Shown here: piece after piece, positions 9,869 to 19,564 of the stretch | Numbering within the stretch: the first letter of the stretch is position 1 | How the letters are laid out: every line of letters begins with the position of its first letter | Assembly (NCBI RefSeq): GCF_003940805.1 | Contig: NZ_CP034328.1 | Coordinates: 372,001-436,000 of the forward strand | DNA: 64,000 bases | Direction of reading: 5' to 3' | Source: Tabrizicola piscis | GTDB taxonomy: Bacteria; Pseudomonadota; Alphaproteobacteria; Rhodobacterales; Rhodobacteraceae | Notes under the pieces: generated by a model | What the model saw: the letters and a program-made list of their open reading frames with translations, nothing else | Databases searched by the model: none | What the model was told of the DNA's origin: nothing | Position numbers and translations under genes: made by a program

Positions 9869-10965
9869 TACTTGCCTTCCTTTTTGTTGTCGCGCGGCGC
9901 CATGGGAAGCGACACGCGAAATACGGTGCGACCGGGGACGGAATCGACAGAGATCCAGCCTTCGTGGTCAGAGATGATCTTGGAGACGAGCGCGAGGCCA
10001 AGGCCGGTGCCGTTTTCGCGGCCCGAGACGAAGGGCTCGAAGATGCTGGCGGCGATTTCCGGCTTGATGCCGGGGCCATCGTCGATGATCTCGATCTGCA
10101 GTGGCAGCGCGGCCGAGGCCCCGTCCTTGCGCCGCAGGCGCAGCGAGAGGTCGTAGAAGGTGTGCAGGCGGATCGTGCCGCCCGGCCTGCCCGCCTCGGC
10201 AGCGTTCTTGATCAGGTTCAGAAAGACCTGCATCAACTGGTCACTGTCGGCAAAGGTGGGGGGCAGCGAGGGATCGTAATCCTCGGCGATGGTCATGTGG
10301 GCGGCGAAGCCCACCAGCGCCGATTTGCGGGCGCGGTCCAGCGCGTCGTGGATGTTCACGGGCTTGCGGTCCGGGGGCCGGATGTTGCCGAACTGTTCGA
10401 CCTGTTCGAGCAGTTTCACGATGCGGCGGGTTTCCTCGACGATGAGGTCGGTCATTTCCCGATCTTCGGGCGACAGGTTCATCGACAAAAGCTGTGCCGC
10501 GCCCGAAATCCCGGCGAGGGGGTTCTTGATTTCATGCGCCAGCATTTCGGCCATGCCGATGGCAGACCGCGCGGCGGATTTGACGCCCATCGACCGACCC
10601 AGCCGATCCGCAATCTCACGCGGGGAGAGGATCAGCATGATGACATCGGGGTTGTCATGCATTGGCGCGATGTGGACCGTGCATTGGACGGGTGGACGTT
10701 CGCCGGTGGTAACATCGACATTGTTGATGTTCAGGGGCGACTGGTTGGACCGGGCGCGGGCCAGCGCCTCTTCCATCGGCGCGTCGATGGAGAGCCTGTC
10801 AAAGGCGGGCTGGCCGCGCAGGGCCTTGTCGGATGTGTTGAGAAAGGTCTCCGCCGCGGGGTTCGCTTCCAGAATGCTGCCGCGCTGGTCGATCAGCAGC
10901 GCCGGCAAGGGGAGCGAGGCCCAGATGACGCCCGGCACCGGGTATGGCATCCGGTAGGGGGTCAT
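9868..10965 (-). CDS. ntrB: Nitrogen regulation sensor histidine kinase NtrB (GlnL)
   Basis: NtrB is the cytoplasmic kinase/phosphatase that, under PII control, sets NtrC phosphorylation. The chosen ATG at 10965 gives 365 residues and overlaps the dusB stop by four bases (ATGA). The longer open frame upstream is antisense-quality, Arg/Pro-rich sequence lying over dusB. An N-terminal PAS domain ([19 protein letters not shown]) precedes the HisKA box with phospho-accepting H144 ([14 protein letters not shown]). The HATPase domain has N box NLIKNAAEA and G boxes DDGPGI and [11 protein letters not shown]. Confidence 0.96.
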   Translation of the reverse strand: MTPYRMPYPVPGVIWASLPLPALLIDQRGSILEANPAAETFLNTSDKALRGQPAFDRLSIDAPMEEALARARSNQSPLNINNVDVTTGERPPVQCTVHIAPMHDNPDVIMLILSPREIADRLGRSMGVKSAARSAIGMAEMLAHEIKNPLAGISGAAQLLSMNLSPEDREMTDLIVEETRRIVKLLEQVEQFGNIRPPDRKPVNIHDALDRARKSALVGFAAHMTIAEDYDPSLPPTFADSDQLMQVFLNLIKNAAEAGRPGGTIRLHTFYDLSLRLRRKDGASAALPLQIEIIDDGPGIKPEIAASIFEPFVSGRENGTGLGLALVSKIISDHEGWISVDSVPGRTVFRVSLPMAPRDNKKEGK

Positions 10966-12002
10966 GCGGCAAGTTCCAGTTCGGCAAAGGCCTGTTCCAG
11001 AAGCTGGATCACCTCGGCCGGGTCGGTCGAGGTCAGGATCGCTTCGCGGGCGTGGGGCAGGCCCGCCTCTTCCAGATACCAGCCAAGGTGTTTGCGGGCC
11101 ATGCGCAGGCCAAGATCGCGCCCGTAGAAGGTGAGCATGTCGTCGTAGTGATCGAGGATCAGCCGCCCCAGCGCCCCGCCCTGCGGGATCTTGGGTGCGG
11201 GTGTGCCGCACAGGTCATGCGCCACCTCGGCCAGCCGCCAGGGTGCCCCCTGTGCACCCCTGCCGATCATCACGCCATCGGCCCCGGACAGGCGCAACGC
11301 CTCACGCGCGGTGGCGCTGTCGGTGATGTCGCCATTCGCTATGACGGGGATCGACACCGCTTCTTTCACCGCGCGGATCGCGGCCCAGTTGGCGTGGCCC
11401 TTGTAGAACTGGCAGCGGGTGCGGCCGTGGATGGTGATCATCTGTACGCCCGCGCCTTCGGCACGCCGGGCAAGGTCGGGGGCGTTGTGCAGGGTATCGT
11501 CCCAGCCCAGCCGGGTTTTCAGCGTGACCGGCACCTTGACGGCCCCCACCACCGCCTCGATCAGCTTCAGCGCAAGGTCAAGATCGCGCAAAAGGGCGGA
11601 GCCGCAGAGGCCGGTCGTCACCCGCTTGGACGGGCAACCCATGTTGATGTCGATGATCCGGGCGCCCTGCCCTTCGACATAGCGGGCACCTTCGGCCATC
11701 CAGTAGGGATCACGTCCGGCCAGCTGAACCGAGGTGGCCTGTTCGCCCAAGCCAAGCTCGGCCCTTGCGCGGGCTTCGGGCCTTGCGCGGACGACCTCTT
11801 CGCTGGCGACCATTTCGCTGACCACCAGCCCCGCGCCGAACCGGGCGACCAGCCGGCGAAACGGCAAGTCCGTGATCCCGGCAAGCGGGGCAAGGATCAC
11901 CGGCGAACCAATCGTGACGGCGCCGATGGCCAGAGAGCCAGGGAGAAGGCCGTGTGAAAGAGAGCCGGGAGGGAGGGACAACTGCCTATTCCTTGTGCGC
12001 AC
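10962..12002 (-). CDS. dusB: tRNA-dihydrouridine synthase DusB (NifR3)
   Basis: DusB is an FMN enzyme that reduces uridine to dihydrouridine in the tRNA D-loop. The 346-residue ORF has the family motifs LAPLAGITDLPFRRL, the active-site DINMGCPSKRV and the FMN/phosphate-binding IANGDI and GADGVMIGRGAQG. In Rhodobacter this gene was named nifR3, and it heads the ntrBC operon as here. The start is uncertain: the ORF opens with GTG at 12002, but homologues begin nearer LAIGAVTIGSP, so the first 20 or so residues (Ser/Leu/Pro-rich) may not be translated. Confidence 0.93.
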   Translation of the reverse strand: MRTRNRQLSLPPGSLSHGLLPGSLAIGAVTIGSPVILAPLAGITDLPFRRLVARFGAGLVVSEMVASEEVVRARPEARARAELGLGEQATSVQLAGRDPYWMAEGARYVEGQGARIIDINMGCPSKRVTTGLCGSALLRDLDLALKLIEAVVGAVKVPVTLKTRLGWDDTLHNAPDLARRAEGAGVQMITIHGRTRCQFYKGHANWAAIRAVKEAVSIPVIANGDITDSATAREALRLSGADGVMIGRGAQGAPWRLAEVAHDLCGTPAPKIPQGGALGRLILDHYDDMLTFYGRDLGLRMARKHLGWYLEEAGLPHAREAILTSTDPAEVIQLLEQAFAELELAA

Positions 12003-12163
12003 AGGTTACTGGTAGGCCCCCGGGACGGCAGGTCCAAGGCGATGAAGCCAGAAAATGACCGAAAAACATGCGATGCACAATTTTTAATCAGTTGCGCCCG
12101 GTTCTGCGCCAGATTGTCATGCTGCGCGGGCTGGATTAGTCAGGATGCAAAGGGCAGGAGCAT

Positions 12164-13288
12164 ATGGATACAGCCATCGTCATCGTCGCCGCGGGTCGCG
12201 GCAGCCGCATGGGCGGCGAGGTGCCAAAGCAATGGCAGATGCTGGCCGGGCGGCCGGTGCTGGCGCATGTGCTTGATGCGTTCGCGGACCTGCCAGTGGT
12301 GCTGGTGATCCACCCAGAGGACCGGGCGCGGGCTGTGGCGCTTGGGTTTGGCGGGCGGCTGGTTGACGGGGGCGCCTCACGCGATGCGTCGGTTCTGGCA
12401 GGTCTGCAGGCGCTGGAGGGGGCCGGGGTCAGCCGCGTGTTGATCCATGACGGCGCGCGGCCCTTGGTGTCCCGCGCGCTGATCAGCCGCTTGATCGCGG
12501 CGCTGGATACCCATGACGGGGCGGCCCCTGCCCTGCCGGTGACCGACGCGCTGTGGCGGGGTGCGGGTGGCCTTGTGGCGGGCACCGTGGACCGCGCGGG
12601 GCTTTACCGGGCGCAGACGCCGCAGGCCTTTCGCTTTGCGCCCATTCTGGCGGCACATCGCGCGCATCCCGGCGGGGCGGCGGATGATGTGGAAGTGGCG
12701 CGGGCCGCGGGGCTTGACGTGGCGATCGTCGAGGGCGAGGACACCAATCTGAAGCTGACCTACCCCGGCGATTTCGCCCGGGCCGAGGCGATCCTGAAGG
12801 GGCAATCCATGGATGTGCGGATGGGCAACGGCTATGACGTGCACGCCTTTTGCGACGGAGATCATGTCTGGCTGTGCGGGATAAAGGTGCCGCATGGGCG
12901 CGGGCTGCTGGGCCATTCCGATGCCGATGTCGGGATGCACGCGCTGACCGATGCGATCTATGGCGCTTTGGCCGAGGGGGACATTGGCCGCCATTTCCCG
13001 CCAAGCGACCCGCAATGGAAGGGGGCGGCCAGCCATATCTTTCTGGCCCATGCGGTCGAGCTGGCCCGGTCGCGCGGCTATGACTTGGGCAATTGCGACG
13101 TGACGCTGGTGTGTGAGCGGCCGAAGATCGGGCCGCATGCCCTTGCCATGCAAGCGGAACTGGCGCGGATCATGGGGGTGGCGGCGGGCCGCGTGTCGGT
13201 CAAGGCCACCACGTCGGAGCGGCTGGGCTTTACCGGGCGCGAGGAAGGCATTGCCGCGCTGGCCACGGCCGTTCTGGTGCGGGCATGA
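12164..13288 (+). CDS. ispDF: Bifunctional IspD/IspF (MEP isoprenoid pathway)
   Basis: This fused enzyme makes CDP-methylerythritol (IspD) and 2-C-methylerythritol 2,4-cyclodiphosphate (IspF) in the MEP isoprenoid pathway. Residues 1 to about 215 carry the nucleotidyltransferase motif [19 protein letters not shown] and the LIHDGARP motif. From about residue 216 the IspF domain starts with [10 protein letters not shown] (metal-binding Asp and His) and includes [16 protein letters not shown] and the C-terminal [15 protein letters not shown]. Fusion of the two domains is common in alphaproteobacteria. The start has AGGAG a few bases upstream. It overlaps pgpA by four bases. Confidence 0.97.
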   Translation: MDTAIVIVAAGRGSRMGGEVPKQWQMLAGRPVLAHVLDAFADLPVVLVIHPEDRARAVALGFGGRLVDGGASRDASVLAGLQALEGAGVSRVLIHDGARPLVSRALISRLIAALDTHDGAAPALPVTDALWRGAGGLVAGTVDRAGLYRAQTPQAFRFAPILAAHRAHPGGAADDVEVARAAGLDVAIVEGEDTNLKLTYPGDFARAEAILKGQSMDVRMGNGYDVHAFCDGDHVWLCGIKVPHGRGLLGHSDADVGMHALTDAIYGALAEGDIGRHFPPSDPQWKGAASHIFLAHAVELARSRGYDLGNCDVTLVCERPKIGPHALAMQAELARIMGVAAGRVSVKATTSERLGFTGREEGIAALATAVLVRA

Positions 13289-13791
13289 ATTGGGCGATCG
13301 CCACAGTCCTTGGCGCGGGGCATCTGCGGCCAGCCAGTGGCACCTGGGCCTCGGCCATTGCGGTGGGGCTGGCGGTGGCGGCCTATCAGGCGGGGCTGGC
13401 GTGGCTGGTGCCGGTGGGGTTCGTTCTGGCAACAGTCGCGGGGTTCTGGGCCGTGCCGGGTTATCTGCGCACCAGCGTGGATCAGGACCCGTCCGAAGTG
13501 GTGATCGACGAATTTGCCGGGCAATGGCTGGCGCTGTCCTTCACCGTCATCCCGCTCTGGCGGCACGGGGTGGAAGATATGCTCTTTGCGGCCTGGCCAG
13601 CCTGGGTGGCACCGTTCCTGCTGTTCCGGCTGTTTGATGTCTGGAAGCCGTGGGTCATCGGCCGGGCTGACCGGATGGGGGGGGCGACCGGGGTCATGCT
13701 GGATGACCTTTGGGCCGGGCTCTTTGCAGGGGTCGGGTCAATGGCGCTGGCGGGGGTTTATCACGGGGTGGTGGAGCCATGGCTAAGGTAG
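13285..13791 (+). CDS. pgpA: Phosphatidylglycerophosphatase A
   Basis: PgpA dephosphorylates phosphatidylglycerophosphate to phosphatidylglycerol at the inner membrane. The 168-residue protein has the signature [17 protein letters not shown], the RLFDVWKPW segment and a late Asp-rich motif ([14 protein letters not shown]), with intervening membrane segments. Its ATG overlaps the ispDF stop (ATGA) and its 3' end overlaps pncC by 13 bases, so the three genes form an operon. Confidence 0.95.
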   Translation: MNWAIATVLGAGHLRPASGTWASAIAVGLAVAAYQAGLAWLVPVGFVLATVAGFWAVPGYLRTSVDQDPSEVVIDEFAGQWLALSFTVIPLWRHGVEDMLFAAWPAWVAPFLLFRLFDVWKPWVIGRADRMGGATGVMLDDLWAGLFAGVGSMALAGVYHGVVEPWLR

Positions 13792-14297
13792 CGGCTAAGG
13801 TAGGCAAGGCAGGAACTGGCAAGGTTGGGGCAGATGTCGCCACTCTTCTGGCCCGGGCGCGATACTGGGGCCTGCGCATTGCCACGGCGGAAAGCTGCAC
13901 CGGGGGCATGGTCGCGGTGGCACTGACCGATATCCCGGGGTCGTCGGACGTGTTCGACCGGGGCTTTGTCACCTATTCCAACGCTGCGAAGGAGGAGATG
14001 CTGGGGGTGTCACCTGCCACTCTGGCAGCGCAGGGCGCGGTGTCGGAACCCGTGGCGCTGGAGATGGCCGAGGGCGCGCTGGCACGCTCAGCGGCAGGGC
14101 TGGCCGTGTCGATCACCGGGATCGCCGGGCCGGGCGGGTCCGGGGTCAAGCCTGAGGGGCGGGTCTGCTTTGGTCTGGCGCGGATCGGGCAGCCTGCCAC
14201 GAGCGAAACGGTAGACTTCGGCGCGCTTGGCCGGGCCAAAGTGCGCAAGGCCGCCACGGCGCATGCGCTGGCCTTGCTGGCCGGGGCGCTGGACTGA
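13779..14297 (+). CDS. pncC: CinA-type nicotinamide-nucleotide amidase
   Basis: PncC deamidates nicotinamide mononucleotide in pyridine-nucleotide recycling. It is the CinA C-terminal domain alone (172 residues), without the N-terminal MoCF-like domain of full-length CinA. Motifs are [21 protein letters not shown], the [15 protein letters not shown] segment and [10 protein letters not shown]. The ATG at 13779 is preferred over the longer ORF because it gives the expected length; the first 20 or so residues are Lys/Ala/Gly-rich and unconserved. It overlaps pgpA and ends four bases before a convergent gene. Confidence 0.93.
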   Translation: MAKVAAKVGKAGTGKVGADVATLLARARYWGLRIATAESCTGGMVAVALTDIPGSSDVFDRGFVTYSNAAKEEMLGVSPATLAAQGAVSEPVALEMAEGALARSAAGLAVSITGIAGPGGSGVKPEGRVCFGLARIGQPATSETVDFGALGRAKVRKAATAHALALLAGALD

Positions 14298-14301
14298 CCC
14301 G

Positions 14302-15177
14302 TCAGGGGTGCAGCGCGAAGAACCGCAAGATCTCGGTATTGGCGTCAATTTCTTCGGTCTTGCCGCTGTCCATCCGCGCCTTGCGCCCGCCCGGCCAGTG
14401 ATGCCCGCCGCCCACCACAGTCATCAGCCGCAGGACAACCGTCCTGCCCTTCATGTGGTCGGTAACCGTGACCGAGGTGCCATCATTCCGCCGCCGGTCG
14501 ATCTGCCGTTCGGTCACCTTCAGCCCGCGCCCCCATGGCGCCAGAAAGGCCGCGACGACCGAGTCCACCGAGGCGAAACTGGTGCGGGATATGCTGACGT
14601 TGCCGACGCCCCCGTCATAGGGCACGTTGTCATCGGCGGTGCCGTGGATGACCAGAAGCGGGACCTGCCCCGCCACGCGGATGCGGCGGGTGTCCATGGT
14701 GCCGGCAACGCCTGCGACGGCGCGCACCAGACCGGGGTTCAGGGCGGCGAAGGTTTCCACCATGATCGACCCGTTCGACATGCCCGTCAGGTAGACCCGG
14801 CTGCCATCCAGCCCGAACCGGTCTTGCGCGTCCTTGATCACCGCCTTCAGGAAGGCCTGATCGTCCACCCGCGCCCGTGCGGCATAGCCGCAGCAATAGC
14901 CGCCGTTCCAGGTCAACAGCTTCTCGCCACCAAAGCGCACGCTGCCGGCGGGAAAGATCACCGCGTAGCCCCGCCCCACCGCCGCGCGCGCAAGGCCCGA
15001 GGCCGAGGCGAACTGGTCGGGGTTCCCACCACCGCCATGCAGTGCAAGGATCATCGGCGCGCCGCGCGGGTTGGCGGGCAAGGCAATTTCATAGGACCGG
15101 TCGCCCAGACGTACCGTTTCGGCGGCCAGGGGAAGGCTGGAGATCAGCCAGAACAGGATCAGGGACAGCAGACGCAT
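14302..15177 (-). CDS. Secreted PHB depolymerase/feruloyl esterase-like alpha/beta hydrolase (LpqC type)
   Basis: The 291-residue protein belongs to the LpqC/esterase_phb alpha/beta hydrolases, which cleave short polyester or aromatic ester substrates. It has a signal peptide (LLSLILFWLISSLPLAA), an oxyanion-hole motif LALHGGGGNPDQF, a nucleophile elbow GMSNGS, an acid near HGTADDNVPY and a catalytic His in GGGHHWPGG. The Cys pair NGGYCCGYA is typical of this family. Location is predicted periplasmic or secreted. The substrate cannot be told from sequence. It converges on pncC with only four bases between them. Confidence 0.88.
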   Translation of the reverse strand: MRLLSLILFWLISSLPLAAETVRLGDRSYEIALPANPRGAPMILALHGGGGNPDQFASASGLARAAVGRGYAVIFPAGSVRFGGEKLLTWNGGYCCGYAARARVDDQAFLKAVIKDAQDRFGLDGSRVYLTGMSNGSIMVETFAALNPGLVRAVAGVAGTMDTRRIRVAGQVPLLVIHGTADDNVPYDGGVGNVSISRTSFASVDSVVAAFLAPWGRGLKVTERQIDRRRNDGTSVTVTDHMKGRTVVLRLMTVVGGGHHWPGGRKARMDSGKTEEIDANTEILRFFALHP

Positions 15178-15236
15178 CGTTCGTCCTTTCAGTTGCAGGT
15201 CGCCTGATCACGCGCCCGTGACCCTTTTCCGTCGCG

Positions 15237-15695
15237 TCAAAGCGGTGCCGGGCCGTAAAGTTCCGCCGCGCGACGTTCGAAGGCGCGGACGATCCGAAGC
15301 ATGGCATCGTTGAACACCACGCCGATGATCCCCTGCAGGATAGCGTTGCGAAATTCGAAGTCGACGTGGAAATCAACCTCGCAGCCGCCCGGGATGTCAC
15401 GGAACGCCCAGTTGGAAAGCATGTGGCGGAAGGGGCCATCCAGATACTCGGTATCGATCTTCCGCGCCTCGGGCCAAAGGGTGACGCGGCTGGTGAACCG
15501 TTCGCGGAAGACCTTGAAAGAGATGACAAGATCCGCCTCCATCACCTCGCCCCCGTTCGGGATCGGACGGCGGCTGCGGATGCGGGCGGCAGCATTCCAG
15601 GGCAGGAATTTCGGATATGACCCGACATCGGCCACCAGATCATACATCTGCTGGGCGGTGTAGGGCAGGCGCTTGGTTTCGGTATGGGTGGGCAT
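15237..15695 (-). CDS. RatA/COQ10-type START-domain protein
   Basis: The 152-residue protein is a polyketide_cyc/START-fold member of the COQ10/RatA group. The mitochondrial homologue binds ubiquinone; bacterial RatA-annotated proteins were proposed as ribosome association toxins. Diagnostic segments are RLPYTAQQMYDLVADVGSYP and FLPWN near the N-terminus and a hydrophobic C-terminal helix NAILQGIIGVVFNDAMLRI. The ATG at 15695 gives the family N-terminus; the open frame continues upstream but overlaps the divergent hpt. A ubiquinone chaperone role is the more likely one here, by homology only. Confidence 0.87.
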   Translation of the reverse strand: MPTHTETKRLPYTAQQMYDLVADVGSYPKFLPWNAAARIRSRRPIPNGGEVMEADLVISFKVFRERFTSRVTLWPEARKIDTEYLDGPFRHMLSNWAFRDIPGGCEVDFHVDFEFRNAILQGIIGVVFNDAMLRIVRAFERRAAELYGPAPL

Positions 15696-15824
15696 GGCAC
15701 ACGCGGTTTTGCCCGACATGTGGCCCGGTTGCGCCGCAAGATCAAGCGGGTGTGACAAGAGAGTTCCCCTCGCCATTGGGACCGCAGACCTGTAGGAAGG
15801 CGCGACAAACCCCGGAAAAGCACC

Positions 15825-16397
15825 ATGACGGACAGCCAAAGCGACCGCCCCGCCGACCCTTCCTATGTCATCGACCAGATGATCAGCGCCAAGGCCATCG
15901 CCGCGCGGGTCGAGGCGCTGGCGCGCGAGATCACCCAGCATTTCAAGGGCACCGACAAGCTGGTGGTCGTGGGCCTGTTGCGCGGGTCCTTCGTGTTCAT
16001 CGCCGATCTGGTGCGTGAGATCGAACTGCCGGTCGAGGTGGATTTCCTTGAAGCCTCCTCCTACGGCGATGCGATGCATTCCAGCCGCGAGGTGCGGATC
16101 CTGAAAGACCTGCGGGGCGAGATTGCCGGGCGCGATGTGCTGGTGGTGGAAGATATCGTCGATACCGGGTTCACGCTGCACCATGTGATCCACCTGCTCA
16201 AGGCGCGCGGCCCACGGCAGCTGAAGGTTTGCGCGCTGCTGGACAAACCGTCGCGGCGGGAAGCCGCCGTGAAAGCCGATTGGACCGGGTTTGAAATCCC
16301 CGATGAATTCGTGGTGGGCTATGGCATCGACTTTGCCCAGCGCAACCGCAACCTGCCCTATATCGGGAAGGTGCGTTTCACCGGACCCTCGGCGTGA
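15825..16397 (+). CDS. hpt: Hypoxanthine phosphoribosyltransferase
   Basis: This enzyme salvages hypoxanthine (and guanine) with PRPP to give IMP/GMP. The 190-residue protein has the PRPP-binding motif [14 protein letters not shown], the loop region [12 protein letters not shown] and the late [12 protein letters not shown] segment typical of HPRT. An N-terminal extension ([13 protein letters not shown]) is slightly longer than usual. Its stop overlaps the GTG start of the next small gene (GTGA). Confidence 0.95.
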   Translation: MTDSQSDRPADPSYVIDQMISAKAIAARVEALAREITQHFKGTDKLVVVGLLRGSFVFIADLVREIELPVEVDFLEASSYGDAMHSSREVRILKDLRGEIAGRDVLVVEDIVDTGFTLHHVIHLLKARGPRQLKVCALLDKPSRREAAVKADWTGFEIPDEFVVGYGIDFAQRNRNLPYIGKVRFTGPSA

Positions 16398-16570
16398 ACG
16401 TGATGCACTGGCTGGTGCGCGCCAAACGGTGGGCGCAGAACCCGCCCTCGGCCGGGCATGTCAAGCTGGTCTTTGCAGTCATCGCCCTGTGCCTGATGAT
16501 CGTGGGGCTGGAATGGGCCTTTGGCTGGCCTGAGGGACTGACGCTGAACCGCCTGAATGCGAAACCGTGA
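16394..16570 (+). CDS. Small single-pass membrane protein
   Basis: A 58-residue ORF starts with GTG overlapping the hpt stop (GTGA); a second start, ATG, lies at 16403. It has a charged N-terminus ([17 protein letters not shown]), one transmembrane segment ([19 protein letters not shown]) and a short polar tail. Coupling to hpt and the absence of any other reading in this gap support a real gene. I do not know its function. The following gene encodes a membrane-anchored cytochrome. Confidence 0.7.
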   Translation: MNVMHWLVRAKRWAQNPPSAGHVKLVFAVIALCLMIVGLEWAFGWPEGLTLNRLNAKP

Positions 16571-16632
16571 CTGGACAGCCTGCCCTGGTCCTTTAGTCTT
16601 GGCCCGCAGATGCACAAAAGCGGAGTTTTGCG

Positions 16633-17520
16633 ATGCGCCTCTTGGGCTGGCTGTTGGCATTGGGTCTGATCGGGGCGGGTGGTCTTTGGGTGCTGGCAAG
16701 ACCGCAGCCCTTGTCCGAGGCGGATGTGGCGGGCCTGACCGGGGACGCCGTAGCAGGCGAGATGGTGTTCTGGGCCGCCGGTTGCGCGTCCTGCCACATG
16801 GCCGCCGAGGCCAAGGGCGATGCACAGTTGGTGCTGGCGGGCGGGCAGCGGTTTCCGTCGGATTTCGGGACTTTCGTCGCGCCGAACATCAGCCAGGATC
16901 CAACCCATGGCATTGGCGGCTGGGGGCTGCTTGATCTGGCCAACGCGCTGCAGCGGGGGGTGAGCCCGGAAGGCACCCATTACTATCCGTCCCTGCCCTA
17001 TGCGTCTTACGCGCGAATGCGGCTGCAGGATGTGGCCGACCTGCATGCCTTCCTGCAGACCCTGCCCGCCGACGCCACCCCCAGCCAACCGCATGAACTG
17101 GCCTTTCCCTTCTCGCGCCGGGAAACCATCGGGGTCTGGAAACTGCTGTTTCTGTCCGAGGACTGGTCGCTTGCCGGCAATCTGACACCGACCGCCGACC
17201 GTGGCCGCTATATCGCCGAGGCGCTGGCGCATTGCGGCGAATGCCACACGCCGCGCAACCTTCTGGGGGGGCTCGATACCGGGCGCTGGCTGGCGGGCGC
17301 GCCCAACCCGTCGGGTCAGGGCCGGATCCCCAACATCACGCCCACCGCCCTTGGCTGGACGGTGCCCGACATCGTGCAATACCTGACCACCGGCTTCACG
17401 CCCGAGTTTGATAGTGTGGGCGGCCACATGGCGCATGTGGTGGAGAACATGGCACGGCTGCCGGAAGCCGACCGTGTGGCAGTGGCTGAGTATCTGCTGG
17501 CCGTGCCGGGGGTGGAGTGA
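16633..17520 (+). CDS. Dihaem c-type cytochrome
   Basis: The 295-residue protein has an N-terminal membrane anchor or signal (LLGWLLALGLIGAGGLWVL) and two cytochrome c domains. Haem sites are CASCH near residue 51 and CGECH near residue 202, with likely distal Met in each domain (for example YPSLPYASYARM and GHMAHVVENM). This resembles the cytochrome subunits of periplasmic dehydrogenases, such as the gluconate/aldehyde/alcohol dehydrogenase type. No dehydrogenase gene lies next to it, so its electron donor is unknown. Expected location is periplasmic, anchored to the inner membrane. Confidence 0.9.
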   Translation: MRLLGWLLALGLIGAGGLWVLARPQPLSEADVAGLTGDAVAGEMVFWAAGCASCHMAAEAKGDAQLVLAGGQRFPSDFGTFVAPNISQDPTHGIGGWGLLDLANALQRGVSPEGTHYYPSLPYASYARMRLQDVADLHAFLQTLPADATPSQPHELAFPFSRRETIGVWKLLFLSEDWSLAGNLTPTADRGRYIAEALAHCGECHTPRNLLGGLDTGRWLAGAPNPSGQGRIPNITPTALGWTVPDIVQYLTTGFTPEFDSVGGHMAHVVENMARLPEADRVAVAEYLLAVPGVE

Positions 17521-17574
17521 GGACGAAGCTCGCCCGTTTAGCGCAGATTAACCTTGTGCGGGCAGAGTTCGGCG

Positions 17575-17814
17575 ATGGATCAGAACTGCTTTCCCACTCG
17601 CCGCCAATCCGACCCTGACGCCTGGATCGATCTGGTCTTTTCGGCCAAGGCCGCCAATGGAGGTGTCGTGCGCCGGGCCATCGGCTGGGTTGGAAATGAG
17701 GTCGGGCATGACCGCTTCGTCGATGAGGTGCGCCGTCGCGGCTATCATCTTCTGGTCACGCAAAACCAGTACATCGTCGTCTGCAACACCGGCCCAGTCC
17801 GCATGCTGTTCTGA
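17575..17814 (+). CDS. Small conserved protein (79 aa), function unknown
   Basis: A short cytoplasmic protein containing DAWIDLVFSAKAANGGVVRR, WVGNEVGHDRF and a C-terminal YIVVCNTGPVRMLF. From memory, similar small proteins in Rhodobacteraceae are sometimes labelled N-(5'-phosphoribosyl)anthranilate isomerase, but this one is far too short to be TrpF and lacks a barrel. An upstream in-frame TTG at 17554 would add seven residues; the ATG at 17575 is preferred. Two hairpins follow directly after the stop. Confidence 0.65.
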   Translation: MDQNCFPTRRQSDPDAWIDLVFSAKAANGGVVRRAIGWVGNEVGHDRFVDEVRRRGYHLLVTQNQYIVVCNTGPVRMLF

Positions 17815-17858
17815 TTTTCGCAGAAAATCAGTGCATGAGTTTTCTGCGAAAACTCACT
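17812..17858. repeat. Pair of hairpins, REP-like, between convergent genes
   Basis: Two perfect 9-bp stems with 3-base loops stand side by side: CTGATTTTC-GCA-GAAAATCAG and TGAGTTTTC-TGC-GAAAACTCA. The core of the second (TTTTCTGCGAAAA) is the reverse complement of the first (TTTTCGCAGAAAA), so the two can also pair with each other. They lie between a plus-strand small gene and minus-strand lipA, and may act as a bidirectional terminator or be a REP-type element. Confidence 0.7.
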
Positions 17859-17863
17859 TGGGA

Positions 17864-18808
17864 CTATCCGCGCCCTGCCTGCCGCGCCGCGCGCATCCGG
17901 GCGAAGTCATCGCCCGCGTGGTAGGATGACCGTGTCAGCGGCGTTGCCGAAACCATCAGGAACCCTTTCCCGAAGGCAGCCGTCTCATAGGCCTGGAATT
18001 CTTCGGGCGTGACGAAGCGGTCAACCCGGTGGTGTTTCGGTGTCGGTTGCAGATATTGGCCGATGGTCAGGAAATCGACATCGGCGGCACGCATGTCATC
18101 CATGACCTGCTGCACCGCCTGACGGTCCTCACCCAGCCCGACCATGATCCCGGATTTGGTGAACATCGTCGGGTCCAGTTCCTTCACCCGTTGCAAAAGG
18201 CGCAGCGAGTGGAAGTAGCGCGCGCCGGGGCGCACCTCGGGGTACAGGCCGGGGACGGTTTCGAGGTTGTGGTTCAAGACATCGGGCCGGGCGGCAACCA
18301 CGGTTTCAAGCGCATCCGGGCCGCAGCGCAGGAAATCGGGGATCAGCACCTCGATCGTCGTGCCCGGGGCGCGATGGCGGATGGCGCGGATGGTCTGGGC
18401 GAAGTGGTCGGCCCCGCCATCGGCAAGGTCATCGCGGTCGACAGAGGTGACGACGACATGGTTCAACCCCAGTTCGGCCACGGCATGGGCGACGCGGCCG
18501 GGTTCGAAGGCATCCAGGGTTTGCGGCTTGCCGGTGGCCACGTTGCAGAAGGTGCAGCCCCGGGTGCAGATCTCGCCCATGATCATCATGGTGGCGTGGC
18601 CCTGGCTCCAGCATTCGCCGACGTTGGGGCAGCCGGCCTCTTCGCAGACGGTCACCAGCTTTTTCTCGCGCAGGATGTCACGGGTGCGCTTGTACCCTTC
18701 GGACGTGGGGGCCTTCACCCGGATCCAGGACGGCTTTTTCGGCTGCGCATTGTCGGGGCGATGCGCCTTTTCAGGGTGGCGTTCGTCAGGAAGCTTGAGG
18801 TCGCGCAC
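17864..18808 (-). CDS. lipA: Lipoyl synthase
   Basis: LipA inserts two sulfur atoms into octanoyl groups on lipoyl-dependent enzymes using radical SAM chemistry. The 314-residue protein has the auxiliary cluster motif [12 protein letters not shown], the radical SAM motif CTRGCTFC and the C-terminal RSSYHAGD motif. Length and motif order are canonical. It is divergent from a LysE-type exporter gene. Confidence 0.97.
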   Translation of the reverse strand: MRDLKLPDERHPEKAHRPDNAQPKKPSWIRVKAPTSEGYKRTRDILREKKLVTVCEEAGCPNVGECWSQGHATMMIMGEICTRGCTFCNVATGKPQTLDAFEPGRVAHAVAELGLNHVVVTSVDRDDLADGGADHFAQTIRAIRHRAPGTTIEVLIPDFLRCGPDALETVVAARPDVLNHNLETVPGLYPEVRPGARYFHSLRLLQRVKELDPTMFTKSGIMVGLGEDRQAVQQVMDDMRAADVDFLTIGQYLQPTPKHHRVDRFVTPEEFQAYETAAFGKGFLMVSATPLTRSSYHAGDDFARMRAARQAGRG

Positions 18809-18991
18809 GGATCATTCCCCTTGCCGGTTCACCTGAAGGAGATAGGCCGGATTTGCCGAAATGGCAACGCGCCAGCCACCGGGGCCCCCGCCTTGGGGCC
18901 ATGCAGAGCGCGCATGGGAGGCTGCGAAAGATTGACGCGGATCAAGGCCAGCCTCTCGCCCCTCTGGCAGAGGACAGGTATCCAGAGGACC

Positions 18992-19564
18992 ATGATGACC
19001 ACGACCGAACTTACGCTTGCCGTGCTGGCGCTGCTGTTGACGCCGGGGCCGACCAATTCGCTGATGCTGCTGGCAGGGGCCGAGCGTGGGCTGGCAGCGG
19101 CCCTGCGGCTGATCCCGGCAGAGCTGGCGGGATATCTGCTGACAGTGGTTCCGCTGACGCTGATCGGGCAGCGCGTGCTGGCGGCATGGCCGGGTCTGGC
19201 GCTGGCTGTGGCCCTTGCGGCGGCGGTCTGGGTCGCGGTTCTGGCGGTCCGGCTGTGGCGATTGCCTGCGGTCGCGGCACACACCTCGGTCAGCGCGGGG
19301 GCGCTGTTCCTGACAACGGCATTGAACCCCAAGGCGCTGATCTTCGGGCTGGTCCTTTTGCCATCGCCAGATCGGCTGGCCGGAAATGTCACGCTGTTCG
19401 CCGCACTGGTTGTGGCGGTGGCGATCCTCTGGGCCGGGCTTGGCGCGGCCTTGCGGGGCCAGGGTCTGCGCCAGCCGCGCGCATTGTTCGTCTTGCGGCG
19501 GCTGGGCTCGGTGTTTCTGGCGGCGATGTCGGTGCTGCTGGTTCTGCGCGGCGTTTCGGCCTGA
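18992..19564 (+). CDS. LysE/RhtB family amino-acid exporter
   Basis: A 190-residue inner-membrane protein with about five or six hydrophobic segments and the LysE-family N-terminal signature LTPGPTNSLMLLAGAERGL, plus FLTTALNPKALIFGLVLLP. Such proteins export amino acids or homoserine lactones. The substrate is unknown. The start at 18992 (MMTTTEL) is chosen over the long upstream open frame because it gives the family N-terminus. It converges on the DUF6456 gene with no gap. Confidence 0.85.
   Translation: MMTTTELTLAVLALLLTPGPTNSLMLLAGAERGLAAALRLIPAELAGYLLTVVPLTLIGQRVLAAWPGLALAVALAAAVWVAVLAVRLWRLPAVAAHTSVSAGALFLTTALNPKALIFGLVLLPSPDRLAGNVTLFAALVVAVAILWAGLGAALRGQGLRQPRALFVLRRLGSVFLAAMSVLLVLRGVSA

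Noticed and set aside
17575..17814. Phosphoribosylanthranilate isomerase
   Set aside because: At 79 residues it is much too short for a TrpF barrel, although similar proteins carry that label.
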